64,000 nucleotides of DNA from Alicyclobacillus tolerans (GTDB lineage Bacteria > Bacillota > Bacilli > Alicyclobacillales > Alicyclobacillaceae), in NCBI RefSeq assembly GCF_900142255.1, contig NZ_FRAF01000005.1, positions 1-64,000 on the forward strand, in the 5' to 3' direction. The translations under genes were made by a program, and so were the position numbers. The notes below the pieces were generated by a model. It saw only the letters and a program-made list of their open reading frames with translations, was not told the origin of the DNA and did no database searches. Shown piece by piece: positions 15,837-25,732 of the stretch (position 1 is its first letter; each line of letters opens with the position of its first letter).

Positions 15837-18017
15837 TTGAAAGGCAAGCAAGGTTACAAGCCTGGGAAAATCATCATGAAAAAACACTCAAGCCGTCATA
15901 AAAAACGCATGTTAGCTTTGCAGGTGGGCGGACTTGCGGCGCTTGGTCTAGTTATTTTGCGGATTGCCAACATTCAACACGCCATGGGCCATGAATTGCT
16001 CACAGCAGCGGCTAAGGTACAAGATGTATCCAAGGTAGAATTGGCTCCACGCGGAGAGATTCTGGATTCTGCAGGACAGCCCATTGCTTATGATGTGCCG
16101 GCTTATATGATGGATATTAAAATCTCCGATTTTTCTAATAAAAAAACTTTAGCGCAAAATCTCTCCAAAATATTAAACCTTCCTTATAGTCAAATTTATC
16201 CCCTGATTGCTCAAAAGTATGATTGGATTCAATGGAACCAGCCTATTCTTGCGACCGCGAAAGATGCTATTGAAAAATTGTACGGCAATGGAAAGCATGC
16301 GACAGATTTCAGTTTTACAGCCACAGAAAAACGATTTTATCCTTTTGGTAGCTTTGCGGCGGCTACAGTAGGTTATGTCGGTCCTAATGGTCAGGGAGTA
16401 ATGGGGATAGAGGCGGAGGAAAACAAGCTCTTAGAAGGGACTCCCGGAAAAATCGTCTATAAACAAGACGCGTTAGGATTCCCGTTGCCTGGAACGGTGC
16501 ATACTCTTGTTGCGCCTAAACCGGGGGATTCTGTGGAACTGACCATCAATCCGGTCATTCAAGGTTTTGTCGATCACGTTATGAAAAATCTAAATGCAAA
16601 GCTTCACCCTGAGCATGCAACCATGATTGTCATGGATCCCTGGAACGGGCAAATCCTTGCCATGTCCAATCAGCCGGATTTTAATCCAAACCATTACTGG
16701 ACCGCAACTTCCAACGCTCTCGATCAAAATTGGGGAGTGTCAGCCGCATTTGAACCGGGATCGACATTTAAACTATTTGTCTTGACGGCTGCATTGGCGA
16801 CTCATTCCATTAACCTCAATCAAACCTATATGTCCGGGAAAATCACCATTGACGGACGAACCATTCATGATTGGAACTACTGGGGTTGGGGTAGAATCAG
16901 TTTTTTAAAGGCGCTTGAATACTCTAGCAACGTAGGTTTTGCAAAGATTGCCATGAGGGTGGGTTGGAGTAATTTAATGCATTATCTTCGCCTGTTTGGT
17001 CTTACCCAACCAACGGGTATCGATTTGCCGGATGAAGGTGACTCCATTCTCTTCCCGCCTTCACAGGAAGGTAAAATCGAATTGGCTACCACAGGTTTTG
17101 GTCAAGGTATTGCCGTGACCCCGATTCAACTTGTGGATGGTGTTTCCGCAATTGCCAATGGTGGAACATTGTATCGGCCTTATGTAGTCCAAAAAATTAT
17201 TTCTCCACAGGGAAAAGTGATTAAAACCATAGAGCCTCATGTTGTCCGACGCGATATTGCGCCTGCTTCTGTATTGGCAACTGTGCGACACGGTATGATA
17301 CTCGATGTTTCACAAGGTATTGACAACGCAGCGTATATTAAAGGCTATGAGATTGCCGGGAAAACAGGAACGGCTCAAGTGGTCAATCCAAAGACAGGGA
17401 AATTTTATAGTTCCAGGTTTATCACATCTTTTGTAGGCTTCGCTCCTGGGTGGGCGCCGAAAGTGGTTATCTATTGTGCGGTAGACTGGCCTAAATTGCC
17501 TGTCAACGATACATGGGGCAGCACAACGGCTACACCAGCCGTACGCCAAGTCATGAAAGATCTAATGAACTACTATGGCATAGCTCCGCGTACGGCTACC
17601 TCAGCCCAAACCTCTATGCTGACTCATCCTGCCCAAAAAACTGTCTATATCCAGAACCTGCCCAGTTTAATTGGAGATTCTGTTCAGGAAGCCCAAAAGG
17701 TGGCTCATGGTTTAGCAGGGTCGCTTGTGGTCAACGGTAACGGATCAACCATTCTCCGTCAGTGGCCGCTGGCTGGTAGTTCGGTACAAGCTTCTCAACC
17801 CATTTATGTCTGGACAAGTACAGGCCGAACTCAAGAAAAAATGCCGTCGATCCGAGGTCTTACGTTAACACCTCTGCTACAACTCTTACACGATTTTGGC
17901 TTGCACCCCATCATTTCTGGCTCGGGATTTGTGGTCGGTAGTTCGATTGCTGCTGGTCAGCCCGTTTATCCAGGTGAACAGGTGCATGTATCCTTGCAGG
18001 CTCCGACACTTTCATAA
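15837..18017 (+). CDS. Class B penicillin-binding protein with PASTA domains (PBP2B/SpoVD-like)
   Basis: About 726 residues. A basic N-terminus and one membrane anchor (about residues 30-45) are followed by a PBP dimerisation domain (APRGEILDSAGQPIAYD) and a transpeptidase domain. Its serine motif is STFK (about residue 309), then SSN (about 363) and KTGTAQ (about 509). Two C-terminal PASTA modules follow (about residues 610-726). This is the architecture of division PBP2B and sporulation SpoVD, which cross-link septal or cortex peptidoglycan. I chose TTG at 15837 because AAGGAAG lies eight bases upstream; GTG 15828 and ATG 15876 are alternatives. It lies outside any division cluster, with no ftsL or murE nearby, so it may be an extra paralogue. 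Confidence 0.92.
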   Translation: MKGKQGYKPGKIIMKKHSSRHKKRMLALQVGGLAALGLVILRIANIQHAMGHELLTAAAKVQDVSKVELAPRGEILDSAGQPIAYDVPAYMMDIKISDFSNKKTLAQNLSKILNLPYSQIYPLIAQKYDWIQWNQPILATAKDAIEKLYGNGKHATDFSFTATEKRFYPFGSFAAATVGYVGPNGQGVMGIEAEENKLLEGTPGKIVYKQDALGFPLPGTVHTLVAPKPGDSVELTINPVIQGFVDHVMKNLNAKLHPEHATMIVMDPWNGQILAMSNQPDFNPNHYWTATSNALDQNWGVSAAFEPGSTFKLFVLTAALATHSINLNQTYMSGKITIDGRTIHDWNYWGWGRISFLKALEYSSNVGFAKIAMRVGWSNLMHYLRLFGLTQPTGIDLPDEGDSILFPPSQEGKIELATTGFGQGIAVTPIQLVDGVSAIANGGTLYRPYVVQKIISPQGKVIKTIEPHVVRRDIAPASVLATVRHGMILDVSQGIDNAAYIKGYEIAGKTGTAQVVNPKTGKFYSSRFITSFVGFAPGWAPKVVIYCAVDWPKLPVNDTWGSTTATPAVRQVMKDLMNYYGIAPRTATSAQTSMLTHPAQKTVYIQNLPSLIGDSVQEAQKVAHGLAGSLVVNGNGSTILRQWPLAGSSVQASQPIYVWTSTGRTQEKMPSIRGLTLTPLLQLLHDFGLHPIISGSGFVVGSSIAAGQPVYPGEQVHVSLQAPTLS

Positions 18018-18170
18018 GTCAACGCTCAGAGTGCTAGAGTGCAACCACGTGATGCTTGCCCTTTTCATTTCTCTCTATCCTTGTATAACAAAGGAATGGA
18101 ATGGTGAAGATGACGTCTAGACAAGTCAATGTATAGATTTACATTTCTGGACGTTGGAGGGTACTTTGGA

Positions 18171-19259
18171 TTGCGTGACATTCATGTAAAGCCTGTTTCT
18201 TACTATCCATCGGAAAATCTTGAATATCCAATGATGACAGAACCACAACTCATCACTCCCAATGAATTGTTTTACGTTAGAAGTCATTTTGAATACCCTT
18301 TTGTGGATGTCCATCAATGGTCGCTTTCCATAGAAGGTATGGTCGTTCAACCCCTTCAGTTAACTTATCAAGATTTACTGAAGATGAACTTGGTTACCTT
18401 GCCAGCGACTCTTGAATGTGCAGGTAATAAGAGGTCGTTATGGGACAAGAAAGCGCAAGGTGTTCAATTTGGTCTTGGTGCCATTAGCCATGCTGAATGG
18501 AGAGGCGTGCGACTCAAAGATGTCTTAGAACAAGCTGGAATATCCAATCAAGCGAAAGAAGTTGTTTTTCAAGGACTTGATAGTGGCCAGCGTCCGGATA
18601 TGGAGGAGCAGGTGTTTTTTGAAAGAAGCCTGCCTCTTGAAAAAGCGCTTCATCCCGATACGTTACTCGCACTAGAGATGAATGGCCAACCTCTGCCATT
18701 CAAACACGGATTCCCTTTGCGTCTTCTCGTGCCGGGGTACTATGCTATGGCTTCAGTGAAGTGGCTGCATCGTATTCGTGTGGTTCAAGAAGCATTTAAG
18801 GGGCCTTTTCAAAGTATCGATTATGTCATTCTAGAGAAACCCAATGATTATCCACATGCCAAGCCTGTTTCTTCCGTTGTCATCAATTCCTCGATAGCTT
18901 CTCCAATGGAAGAAGAAGAAATCGCTATTGGCCAGCATGTTATTTGCGGTTATGCCTGGGCTGGAGAGCATTCTGTGAGTAAAGTAGAAGTAAGCACGGA
19001 TGGAGGGAAACATTGGAGAGAAGCTCAACTGCTCGATCCGGATATAGCGTATTCATGGCGGCGCTGGTCGCTGGATTGGCGTGTTGATCAACCGGGAGTC
19101 TATACATTGATGGCCAAAGCGACCAACGAACTTGGCGAATCTCAACCGATGAAAGCGAAATGGAATAGCAAAGGCTATCAAAATGATGCTGTTCACGTAG
19201 TACATGTTCATGTCGCCGATGCAAAATTGACAGAGAATTTACTGCACGGAAAGGCTTGA
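18171..19259 (+). CDS. Sulfite oxidase-family molybdenum cofactor protein
   Basis: About 362 residues with the two-domain layout of sulfite oxidase-like enzymes. The oxidoreductase molybdopterin domain contains the Mo-ligating cysteine in TLECAGNKRS, then the WRGVRLKDVLEQAG and PLPFKHGFPLRLLVPGYYAMASVKWL blocks. The C-terminal Mo-co dimerisation domain has VSKVEVSTDGGKHW and YSWRRWSLDW. There is no haem domain and no visible twin-arginine signal, so it seems cytoplasmic. Substrates in this family include sulfite and methionine sulfoxide; none can be assigned. TTG at 18171 has GGAGGG nine bases upstream; the frame is open from ATG 18129. No Mo-cofactor biosynthesis genes are nearby. Confidence 0.87.
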   Translation: MRDIHVKPVSYYPSENLEYPMMTEPQLITPNELFYVRSHFEYPFVDVHQWSLSIEGMVVQPLQLTYQDLLKMNLVTLPATLECAGNKRSLWDKKAQGVQFGLGAISHAEWRGVRLKDVLEQAGISNQAKEVVFQGLDSGQRPDMEEQVFFERSLPLEKALHPDTLLALEMNGQPLPFKHGFPLRLLVPGYYAMASVKWLHRIRVVQEAFKGPFQSIDYVILEKPNDYPHAKPVSSVVINSSIASPMEEEEIAIGQHVICGYAWAGEHSVSKVEVSTDGGKHWREAQLLDPDIAYSWRRWSLDWRVDQPGVYTLMAKATNELGESQPMKAKWNSKGYQNDAVHVVHVHVADAKLTENLLHGKA

Positions 19260-19303
19260 TTTTGGTAAAAACTTCCATAGACAGAAAGATTCCAGCGGAC
19301 AAC

Positions 19304-20410
19304 TCAGTTCACGTTTTGGACATAGACAGACTGCGCTGTGCTAGGCTGTGAATGACTTGTATCCGTGTTGCCTTCTGATCCCTGATTGGAAGGTGATGTT
19401 GAAGATGAAGTCGTTGTGATGCTCACACTGGAAGGTGCCACATAATGACCGCGAATGGTCACCAGAGTTCCATAGTGGACAAGTGTCCAAACTTGTGCAG
19501 CATGAGCATACGGCAGTTCTACGCAACCAAGGCTCTGCGGGAACCCGTAACTGGCTCGAATAAACCCGTGTATAGCATCGCTTCCGTGAAAATAATTAAC
19601 ATCTGGGATACCGGGATCGACATATTTGCTGCCATTAGGATTTTCTCCACGCATGGTCTGCGATTGAAAGCGTAAATAGATAGCATATGTACCGTCCGGT
19701 GTACTCGCTCCAGGAATACCAGTGTTGCAAACAGACTGATAGATCCACTCACCATCTTTCCAGATGCGCAATGTTTCCGGTGCTGGATTTTTGGAAACCA
19801 ACACGTATGTAAACCGATGCGGATCTGCGACGGCGTTAGGAGAAAGAATAGCTTGCCATACGGCAGGTCCGGCAATTCCATCAATGGTGAGGTTATTGAC
19901 ATGTTCAACCGCAATGACAGCAGCTCTGGTTAATGCGGTATAAGTGTCAGGTTGCCACAAGTTTTGAAGGGTGGAGGGAATATTTCCATATTTCCAAACA
20001 AATGTGACTTGTGGTGGATTTTGAATGTTATTCAGAGTAATGTCCGGAGCGCTGCCTTCAATCGTCACAGGCAGATATCCCAATTCAGCTAAACGTTCGT
20101 TTAACGCCAGAACTTCAGAACCCGTGGTTCCCAAGCCAAAACTGGGGTATGGTGATGAGGGAGTGACAGAGTTCTGCGGATGGCTGTTGGAAGATTGACT
20201 GGTGCTTTGTTGTAAAGAGACCGTCTTCACTGTGGATTGAGTTGGATTTGTATGGTCAGAAGACTGCAAAACTTTAGGGGCCAGAGATTGTGGAACAGGA
20301 AAAAGAGATAATCTGGATTTTAAATAAAGTACACCACAACCAGTGGACAAAATAGCCAGACCCAAGGAAACGCCTACAACAGTCAAGCGAGAGAAACGCA
20401 CATCATTCAC
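19304..20410 (-). CDS. Exported L,D-transpeptidase with peptidoglycan-binding domain
   Basis: 368 residues. A hydrophobic N-terminus ending in STGC (lipobox-like, about residue 25) suggests a membrane-anchored or lipid-anchored protein. A Ser/Thr-rich spacer follows, then a PG-binding module (GSEVLALNERLAELGYLPV...TYTALTRAAVIAVEH...DGIAGPAVWQAIL). The YkuD domain has its His in DAIHGFIR and its nucleophile in SLGCVELP (about residue 305). A Ser/Thr-rich tail ends the protein. It is the last of four same-strand genes (PBP, glycosidase, propeller-like protein, this gene) with gaps of about 70, 9 and 80 bases. It probably forms 3-3 cross-links at the wall. GTG 20410 or the GTG nine bases further are possible starts. 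Confidence 0.88.
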   Translation of the reverse strand: MNDVRFSRLTVVGVSLGLAILSTGCGVLYLKSRLSLFPVPQSLAPKVLQSSDHTNPTQSTVKTVSLQQSTSQSSNSHPQNSVTPSSPYPSFGLGTTGSEVLALNERLAELGYLPVTIEGSAPDITLNNIQNPPQVTFVWKYGNIPSTLQNLWQPDTYTALTRAAVIAVEHVNNLTIDGIAGPAVWQAILSPNAVADPHRFTYVLVSKNPAPETLRIWKDGEWIYQSVCNTGIPGASTPDGTYAIYLRFQSQTMRGENPNGSKYVDPGIPDVNYFHGSDAIHGFIRASYGFPQSLGCVELPYAHAAQVWTLVHYGTLVTIRGHYVAPSSVSITTTSSSTSPSNQGSEGNTDTSHSQPSTAQSVYVQNVN

Positions 20411-20490
20411 CCCGTTTTGTTATCCATATCTATAGAAAAATTTCATGTTACTGGATAGACGTTATGGCGAGCTATTTTGTGACACAAAAC

Positions 20491-21537
20491 TTATACATTG
20501 CTGTTGTTTGTCAGAATGGCGTAATGGGCAGGGTGGGTTAACACTCGCAGTTTTCCAGTCGATGTGATGTCGATATAGCGAGCAATGGTTGGCGTTTGCA
20601 AATTTTCCACCAAGGTGGACTGCCCGGTTTGCAAATCAAATTTGTAGACGGCAGTAGCTAAACCTTGCTGATTGATAGCGGCGTAATAAAAAGTATTTCC
20701 TACGCATCCTATCAAACCAGCGTTTTGCTGGATCAAATGTACGGACCAGTGATTGAGATGGGGACTTTGTGTTAAATATCCAACATTAAATGTTCCGCCG
20801 GCGTAATCTTCAAAGTAGAGAATATCTCCCGTTTCTGAAACAGAGATATTGCGGATATCTAAACCGCCAAAATGGGTTTGAAACATATTTCCATCTGTAT
20901 CGTAGTGATAGACTACACTGCTGCTTGAGTCGGCAATTAAAATGTACATGTCGTTGGTATAAGGACTATCCGTAATTTTAAGAAACTGCGCATTAGGGGA
21001 AAGACCAGCAAACGTTTGAATTAAGCGAGTAGAACCTGTCAAGAGATTGGCCGTCTTTAAAACCAATTGGCCATTACCATCATTTTCGCCTACAAAAACT
21101 TCATCATTGCGAATCCAGCGCAAAAACGTGATCGGATTGGAAAATGTTTTCGAGTAGAGCAATTTCTCGGTAGATAAGTTTTTGATTTTGAGCGTGCCAT
21201 TGGAATTGACATAAGCCACATAATTTCGATTGGGTGAAGTCAATACCAAAGGAGAATATAACTTCTCTATAGAGTCTAGATGTTGTTGGGCTATCAGAGA
21301 TATTTTTTGCTGCTGCTGGTTCAGTTGCAAACTAACCTTTTGTGCTCTCTGTTCGGAATGAATCAATAGAGCATTATAGTGTTGAAAAAACAAAAATTCC
21401 GCAACAGCAATGACAGCTGCCACCATGAACATGCGTCTGCCTAAATGTCTTTGTTTCTGCGCATGTTTTTGTGGTTTCTGTTGTTTAGGTATTGCCATGA
21501 CAGTATGTGAACGTTTTACAGTCCTTGCCATAATCAA
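20491..21537 (-). CDS. Membrane-anchored beta-propeller-like protein of unknown function
   Basis: About 348 residues: a basic cytoplasmic N-terminus, one membrane helix (about residues 36-55), a Gln-rich coiled-coil stretch (about residues 60-90), then an extracytoplasmic domain. That domain consists of repeated strand patterns such as YVAYVNSNGTLKIKNLSTEKLLY and GDILYFEDYAGG. They look like propeller blades, but I could not match a known family. It begins nine bases after the phosphodiester glycosidase gene, so co-translation is likely. The start is TTG 21537 or ATG 21531. Its position between a PBP/glycosidase pair and an L,D-transpeptidase suggests a wall-associated scaffold or sensor. Confidence 0.6.
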   Translation of the reverse strand: MIMARTVKRSHTVMAIPKQQKPQKHAQKQRHLGRRMFMVAAVIAVAEFLFFQHYNALLIHSEQRAQKVSLQLNQQQQKISLIAQQHLDSIEKLYSPLVLTSPNRNYVAYVNSNGTLKIKNLSTEKLLYSKTFSNPITFLRWIRNDEVFVGENDGNGQLVLKTANLLTGSTRLIQTFAGLSPNAQFLKITDSPYTNDMYILIADSSSSVVYHYDTDGNMFQTHFGGLDIRNISVSETGDILYFEDYAGGTFNVGYLTQSPHLNHWSVHLIQQNAGLIGCVGNTFYYAAINQQGLATAVYKFDLQTGQSTLVENLQTPTIARYIDITSTGKLRVLTHPAHYAILTNNSNV

Positions 21538-21546
21538 TCATACCTT

Positions 21547-22548
21547 TCAATTACCGGCTGGAAAGATTAAGAAAGCAGTGGCGACTTCTCTTTCACCTAA
21601 CACGTCTGTCGGTTGATTGACAAGTTTCCCGTTATACATCATTGTACTCGATGAACCGCCGTCTAAATTGGCGGCAGTAACAGCTCCAAGTCGCAACATT
21701 AAATTTTGCATTTGCAGAAGTGAGGCGCCAATGTCGTTAGGGCCGTGAATACCTCGACCATCCGTCACAATAAAAATCAATGTTCCATCAGATTTTTGTC
21801 CAATCACGGTTCGTGGCGCATATCCCCATCCACCATTGCCGTTTTTGATCATTCCTTGTCCATTTTGAACAAGCGTAGGTCCAAAAGTCAGCGCCTGCGT
21901 TACATGCAGTTTTTGCAATTGTGACAAGGTGTATGGGCCAGTAATTAATTGACCTTCGTTGGTTAAGGCAATGACGGTTTGGTTACTGGATTGTTGATCG
22001 GTAATGACTTTCCCGTCCATAATGGTAATACCTTGAGGCGACCCGCCAGTTCCCCGCCAGTGCTGGACATCCTGAAAAGCTCCGCCGTTAATGCCGCCGA
22101 TAGCATGGTAATAGTTCAACATTTCACTCAAGGTCATGCCAAATTTACCGATATACTTTGTGACTCCCACTCGAACACGGGTCGGATCGGGAATAAACAT
22201 AATATCGGCAGTGTATGTGCTGCCGTGATAAGTCTCTATACGGACAGCAGTCGTTTTAGAATGTAGAAAATTTTCTCGCACGACATGCGTTGATGCTTGT
22301 TGGATGTCGCGAAGATGAGGTTTTGCCGACTGAATGACTTTTTCAGGAAGTGTATCTAAAGCCAATGGTTCAAGTAAATATCCATGCATGGTGGTTTCCA
22401 GTGAATCAATCACATATTGTCGAACTGCTGGAAATGGCCCATGGAAAAGCAAAAGGGAGCCCAACACAAACGCGTACACAACCGCCATAATGCTGTATAA
22501 AATGAAACGGACGGCACGTCTTACAAACATAGGATAACGCAACTCCAT
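21547..22548 (-). CDS. Phosphodiester glycosidase (NAGPA-domain) family exoprotein
   Basis: 333 residues. One N-terminal membrane helix is followed by a NAGPA-type domain, named after mammalian uncovering enzyme and also found in Bacillus wall and exopolysaccharide loci. Diagnostic blocks are INGGAFQD, PQGITIMDGKVI, APRTVIGQKSDGTLIFIVTDGR and the NLDGGSSSTMMYNGKLVN signature near the end. Family members cleave sugar phosphodiester links, for example in teichoic-acid-like or capped glycans; that function is inference here. It follows a PBP gene by 69 bases and precedes the propeller-like gene by nine bases. ATG at 22548 follows a GGA-rich stretch. Confidence 0.85.
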   Translation of the reverse strand: MELRYPMFVRRAVRFILYSIMAVVYAFVLGSLLLFHGPFPAVRQYVIDSLETTMHGYLLEPLALDTLPEKVIQSAKPHLRDIQQASTHVVRENFLHSKTTAVRIETYHGSTYTADIMFIPDPTRVRVGVTKYIGKFGMTLSEMLNYYHAIGGINGGAFQDVQHWRGTGGSPQGITIMDGKVITDQQSSNQTVIALTNEGQLITGPYTLSQLQKLHVTQALTFGPTLVQNGQGMIKNGNGGWGYAPRTVIGQKSDGTLIFIVTDGRGIHGPNDIGASLLQMQNLMLRLGAVTAANLDGGSSSTMMYNGKLVNQPTDVLGEREVATAFLIFPAGN

Positions 22549-22617
22549 TTCCTAAAAGTCAAGTTTCATGCTTATCGAAGAGATAAAACAAGAGAGAACC
22601 ATGTTCTCGATCCGCTC

Positions 22618-24690
22618 TTAGGGCAACACACCTTCTTCAGGTTGCTTGTAAGCAAAGGAGTGCAGCCAGGCAGTTGCTTGAAAATGATCGGAAAGCCACT
22701 GACTTTGAGGGAAATATTCATGGTGCATCTCAAAATAAGCGTTAAAGAGTCGATGCGCAATATGGGACGCTGTAGTCGTACTTGCTCCACCGCCGGGAAC
22801 CATTACGGCAATAGCAATCTGTGGGTGATGAAAGGGCGCAAAAGCAATGGTCACAGAATCGTCTACGCGTTTGCCATTCAGCACAATTTGTGCAGTTCCC
22901 GTTTTTCCGGCTGCATGGTAGGGCGATCCGGCAAATCCTCCTTGATACAGCAAACCGCCTGGAGCATTGGCCATGAGATACATGCCTTGATATACAGCGT
23001 GTAAATCTTTGGGATTGAGTTGAATGCGAGCCTGAACTTTCGGATGCATAGTATAGATAGGTTTGCTGCCTGGTGCTCCAGGCACTTCATTGGCCGGGTA
23101 AATAGCTTTAAGGATATAGGGTCGATACTTCACGCCTTTGTCGGCAAGTGTCATCACATATTGGGCCATTTCAATCGGCGTAAACTCTTGGGACTGTCCA
23201 ATATCAGCAAATGCCAAGTCTGGTAAAGCTCCCCAGTTGTTGAAGTACCCATACTTTTTCATACTTGCCTCTGCTTTGAGCAAAGGGTAAGGCACTTCTT
23301 CATAATTTTTCTTTGTGTCTTCTTCGTAGAATTGTCCTTTGACTTCTCCGGGAAGATCGATACCCGTTAATTGACCTAGCCCAAACTTGTATTCCCAGCC
23401 AAAGATGGTATCCATCGCTTTAACAAATCGAGTTTTAACCCATTGCGTATAGGATTCGTGATTCGGATAGTGCTGGTTTGTCCAGCCGCCAAACCACATG
23501 CCCAGTTGATAAAAGAAAGTATCGTCAGAATGCTCAAGGGCTAGAATTACATTGACAGGTCCAAAACCCGGAAGATACCAATTGTGGAAGATGCGGTTAC
23601 CAATCTTCAAATAGCCTTTATCATCCACTATCGTATTGGGGGTAATCGTTCCCGTCTCCAATCCTGCAAGTGCATTGGCAGGTTTAACAGACGAACCAGG
23701 GTATTCAGGGCTTTGAATCGCATTATCAATTAAGGCTGAAGTTTGGTTAAGATATTTTTCATGTTTCATTAAGTTTCCATCCACAAACCAATTTGGATTG
23801 TAGAATGGATAACTGACCAAAGCCAATACGGCGCCTGTTTTGACGTTTAAAACTACGGCAGATGCCGAATTAATTTCATATCGCATCACATCGTCTCGTT
23901 GAATAAAATCCGAAACAATCTTTTGCGCCTCTGCTTGATAAGCCGAATTGATGGTAAGTTGGATATTATCCCCCGATTGAGGCGGGGGTAATAGACCCAA
24001 ACTTTTAACACTGCCATTACTGTGTATTAAATACTGCTCATATCCAGCTTTTCCTTCTAAATATTTGTTGTACTCTGCTTCGATACCCGTTTCACCGACT
24101 GTTTGGTTATTTAAATAATGGAGTTTATTGACATAATACGATTCATTTTGTGGGGTAATAGGTCCCACGTAGCCGAGAATGTGTCCGGCCAAGTCGCCTA
24201 GTGGATATTGGCGTACATAATCAGTTTGAATCTCAATACCGGGGAGTTGATGATGATGTTCAGAAATATAAGAAATGGCGGTATAAGATAAATTTTGTGC
24301 AATCCTTACTTGTGGGGATAACGGACTGGTGTTCATTTTTTGTAAAAGTTTCTGAACTGTCGTATGAAAGATGGGAGCCAATAATTCAGCCATTTTCCGA
24401 TAATCTTGGTGCACATGGGGGACTCTGGCCAGATAGGCATCATAGATATATTGATCGCGTGCAAGTATGGTGCCATTACTGCTGTAAATATAGCCTCGTG
24501 GAGGTAAAACGGGAGTGGAGACAACCGCTACATTAGAGGCATCCGTTCGGTATGTTGCGCCTTGCACAACCTGTAAATAACCCATTCGTAAAATCAAACT
24601 GGTAAACGCAAGAGTGGTCATGCCGGAAATAAACCAAAGTCGGCTGGCTGGCATTTTTCTCCTAGTTTTGGTCGATCTCTTTTTTGCCAT
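22618..24690 (-). CDS. Class B penicillin-binding protein (PBP2/MrdA-like)
   Basis: 690 residues without PASTA modules. Basic KKRSTKTRRK, one membrane helix (about residues 20-38), then a dimerisation domain (PPRGYIYSSNGTILARD...GETGIEAEYNKYLEG) and a transpeptidase domain. Its catalytic serine is S333 in GSSVKP, with SDD about residue 390 and KTGTAQ about residue 590. This is the elongation-type PBP2/PbpA/PbpH layout for lateral wall synthesis. GGAGGAGC lies about six bases before the ATG. It heads the four-gene minus-strand run ending in the L,D-transpeptidase. No RodA or MreBCD is present here, so it may be an additional, condition-specific enzyme. Confidence 0.93.
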   Translation of the reverse strand: MAKKRSTKTRRKMPASRLWFISGMTTLAFTSLILRMGYLQVVQGATYRTDASNVAVVSTPVLPPRGYIYSSNGTILARDQYIYDAYLARVPHVHQDYRKMAELLAPIFHTTVQKLLQKMNTSPLSPQVRIAQNLSYTAISYISEHHHQLPGIEIQTDYVRQYPLGDLAGHILGYVGPITPQNESYYVNKLHYLNNQTVGETGIEAEYNKYLEGKAGYEQYLIHSNGSVKSLGLLPPPQSGDNIQLTINSAYQAEAQKIVSDFIQRDDVMRYEINSASAVVLNVKTGAVLALVSYPFYNPNWFVDGNLMKHEKYLNQTSALIDNAIQSPEYPGSSVKPANALAGLETGTITPNTIVDDKGYLKIGNRIFHNWYLPGFGPVNVILALEHSDDTFFYQLGMWFGGWTNQHYPNHESYTQWVKTRFVKAMDTIFGWEYKFGLGQLTGIDLPGEVKGQFYEEDTKKNYEEVPYPLLKAEASMKKYGYFNNWGALPDLAFADIGQSQEFTPIEMAQYVMTLADKGVKYRPYILKAIYPANEVPGAPGSKPIYTMHPKVQARIQLNPKDLHAVYQGMYLMANAPGGLLYQGGFAGSPYHAAGKTGTAQIVLNGKRVDDSVTIAFAPFHHPQIAIAVMVPGGGASTTTASHIAHRLFNAYFEMHHEYFPQSQWLSDHFQATAWLHSFAYKQPEEGVLP

Positions 24691-25135
24691 AAGCTCCTCC
24701 GCGTTTTGAATAGGAAGATAAAAATATAAATCGATGAAGCGACTCTTTTATCATAATCAAATTTGCATTGAAAATGGTGAGTCAAGAAATGAACAATTTT
24801 AAAAACATCTTTTTATCTCAATTTATTGGCTGTTATGATTGGATAGTCTTGGTGCCAGGAGAATAAAGTGTTTGAAATGTATTCTCGATGGATAAGAAAG
24901 AAATGTCATTGGGAAACCTAATAGCAAACTTTTGTGAAAAAAATATTGCAAGCATGCACAAGTTTACTTTGGGTTTTAAATTGTGAGGTTGATTCTTCCA
25001 TAAGGCTTCGATAAGATCGGGTCAGCAAGATAATATAGAAGTTAAAATATTCATATCTACAACTGATTGCTTGGTTTAGCCAGGACTGAAAGAATAAGAT
25101 GGTTTCGGGTGATGCGGCGTGAGGAGGTCGTCTTT
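24691..25135. promoter_or_regulatory. Divergent promoter region, including a plus-strand sigma-A promoter
   Basis: A 445-base AT-rich gap between the minus-strand PBP operon and the plus-strand flavodoxin gene. On the plus strand TTGATT (24989-24994), 17 bases, TAAGAT (25012-25017) is a good promoter candidate. I see no convincing minus-strand promoter, terminator or RNA gene. Confidence 0.45.
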
Positions 25136-25681
25136 GTGAAAGTTTATATCGTTTATGACAGTGAAAACGGCCATACAGAAGTTTTAGCTAAAGCGATTGC
25201 AGAAGGGGCGCGCACTCAACCGCAGGCAGAAGTGTTTTTGCATCATGTCCAGGATGCCAACCCGCGTGATTTGACGGAGATGGACGCTATTATCTGGGGG
25301 TGTCCAGGACACTTTGGCACTATTTCGTCTGGACTGAAAGCGTGGATAGATCAATTAGGGCATCTCTGGGCAACAGGCAAATTGGTGGGCAAGGTAGGTG
25401 CAGCTTTTTGTACCACTGCAACTGTTCATGGGGGCATTGAAATGACCTTAATGAATTTACTGACGCCCATGTTGCACAACGGTATGATTATCGTTGGCTT
25501 GCCAGGCAATGTGCCGGAAAACGTATTGTACGGAAGTTATTATGGTCTTGGTGTAACTTGCCCAGTAGAAGAAGATGCTTCAGCTCCTATGAATGCACCA
25601 GCGGAAGAGTTTTTAGTACTCGGTCGCGTCCTTGGAAGACGTGTGGCTGATGTGGCGGGGAAGGTATTTGACCATGCATAA
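25136..25681 (+). CDS. WrbA-like flavodoxin / NAD(P)H:quinone oxidoreductase
   Basis: About 181 residues with a flavodoxin fold. It begins [23 protein letters not shown], an FMN-phosphate loop variant, then [24 protein letters not shown] and [35 protein letters not shown]. These are typical of WrbA-type FMN quinone reductases, which reduce quinones by two electrons. I chose GTG at 25136 because GAGGAGG lies eight bases upstream, giving a natural N-terminus; the frame is open further up but lacks a site. A promoter at 24989 probably serves it. The next two genes follow closely on the same strand. Confidence 0.87.
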   Translation: MKVYIVYDSENGHTEVLAKAIAEGARTQPQAEVFLHHVQDANPRDLTEMDAIIWGCPGHFGTISSGLKAWIDQLGHLWATGKLVGKVGAAFCTTATVHGGIEMTLMNLLTPMLHNGMIIVGLPGNVPENVLYGSYYGLGVTCPVEEDASAPMNAPAEEFLVLGRVLGRRVADVAGKVFDHA

Positions 25682-25732
25682 ACCATGGTTTACAGCTGGA
25701 ACACTGCGTATGGGCGGATGGGGGAAGAGAGC

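Noticed and set aside
24691-25066. c-di-AMP (ydaO) or other riboswitch before the PBP2 operon
   Set aside because: AT-rich sequence without the conserved core blocks; nothing stable beyond short hairpins.
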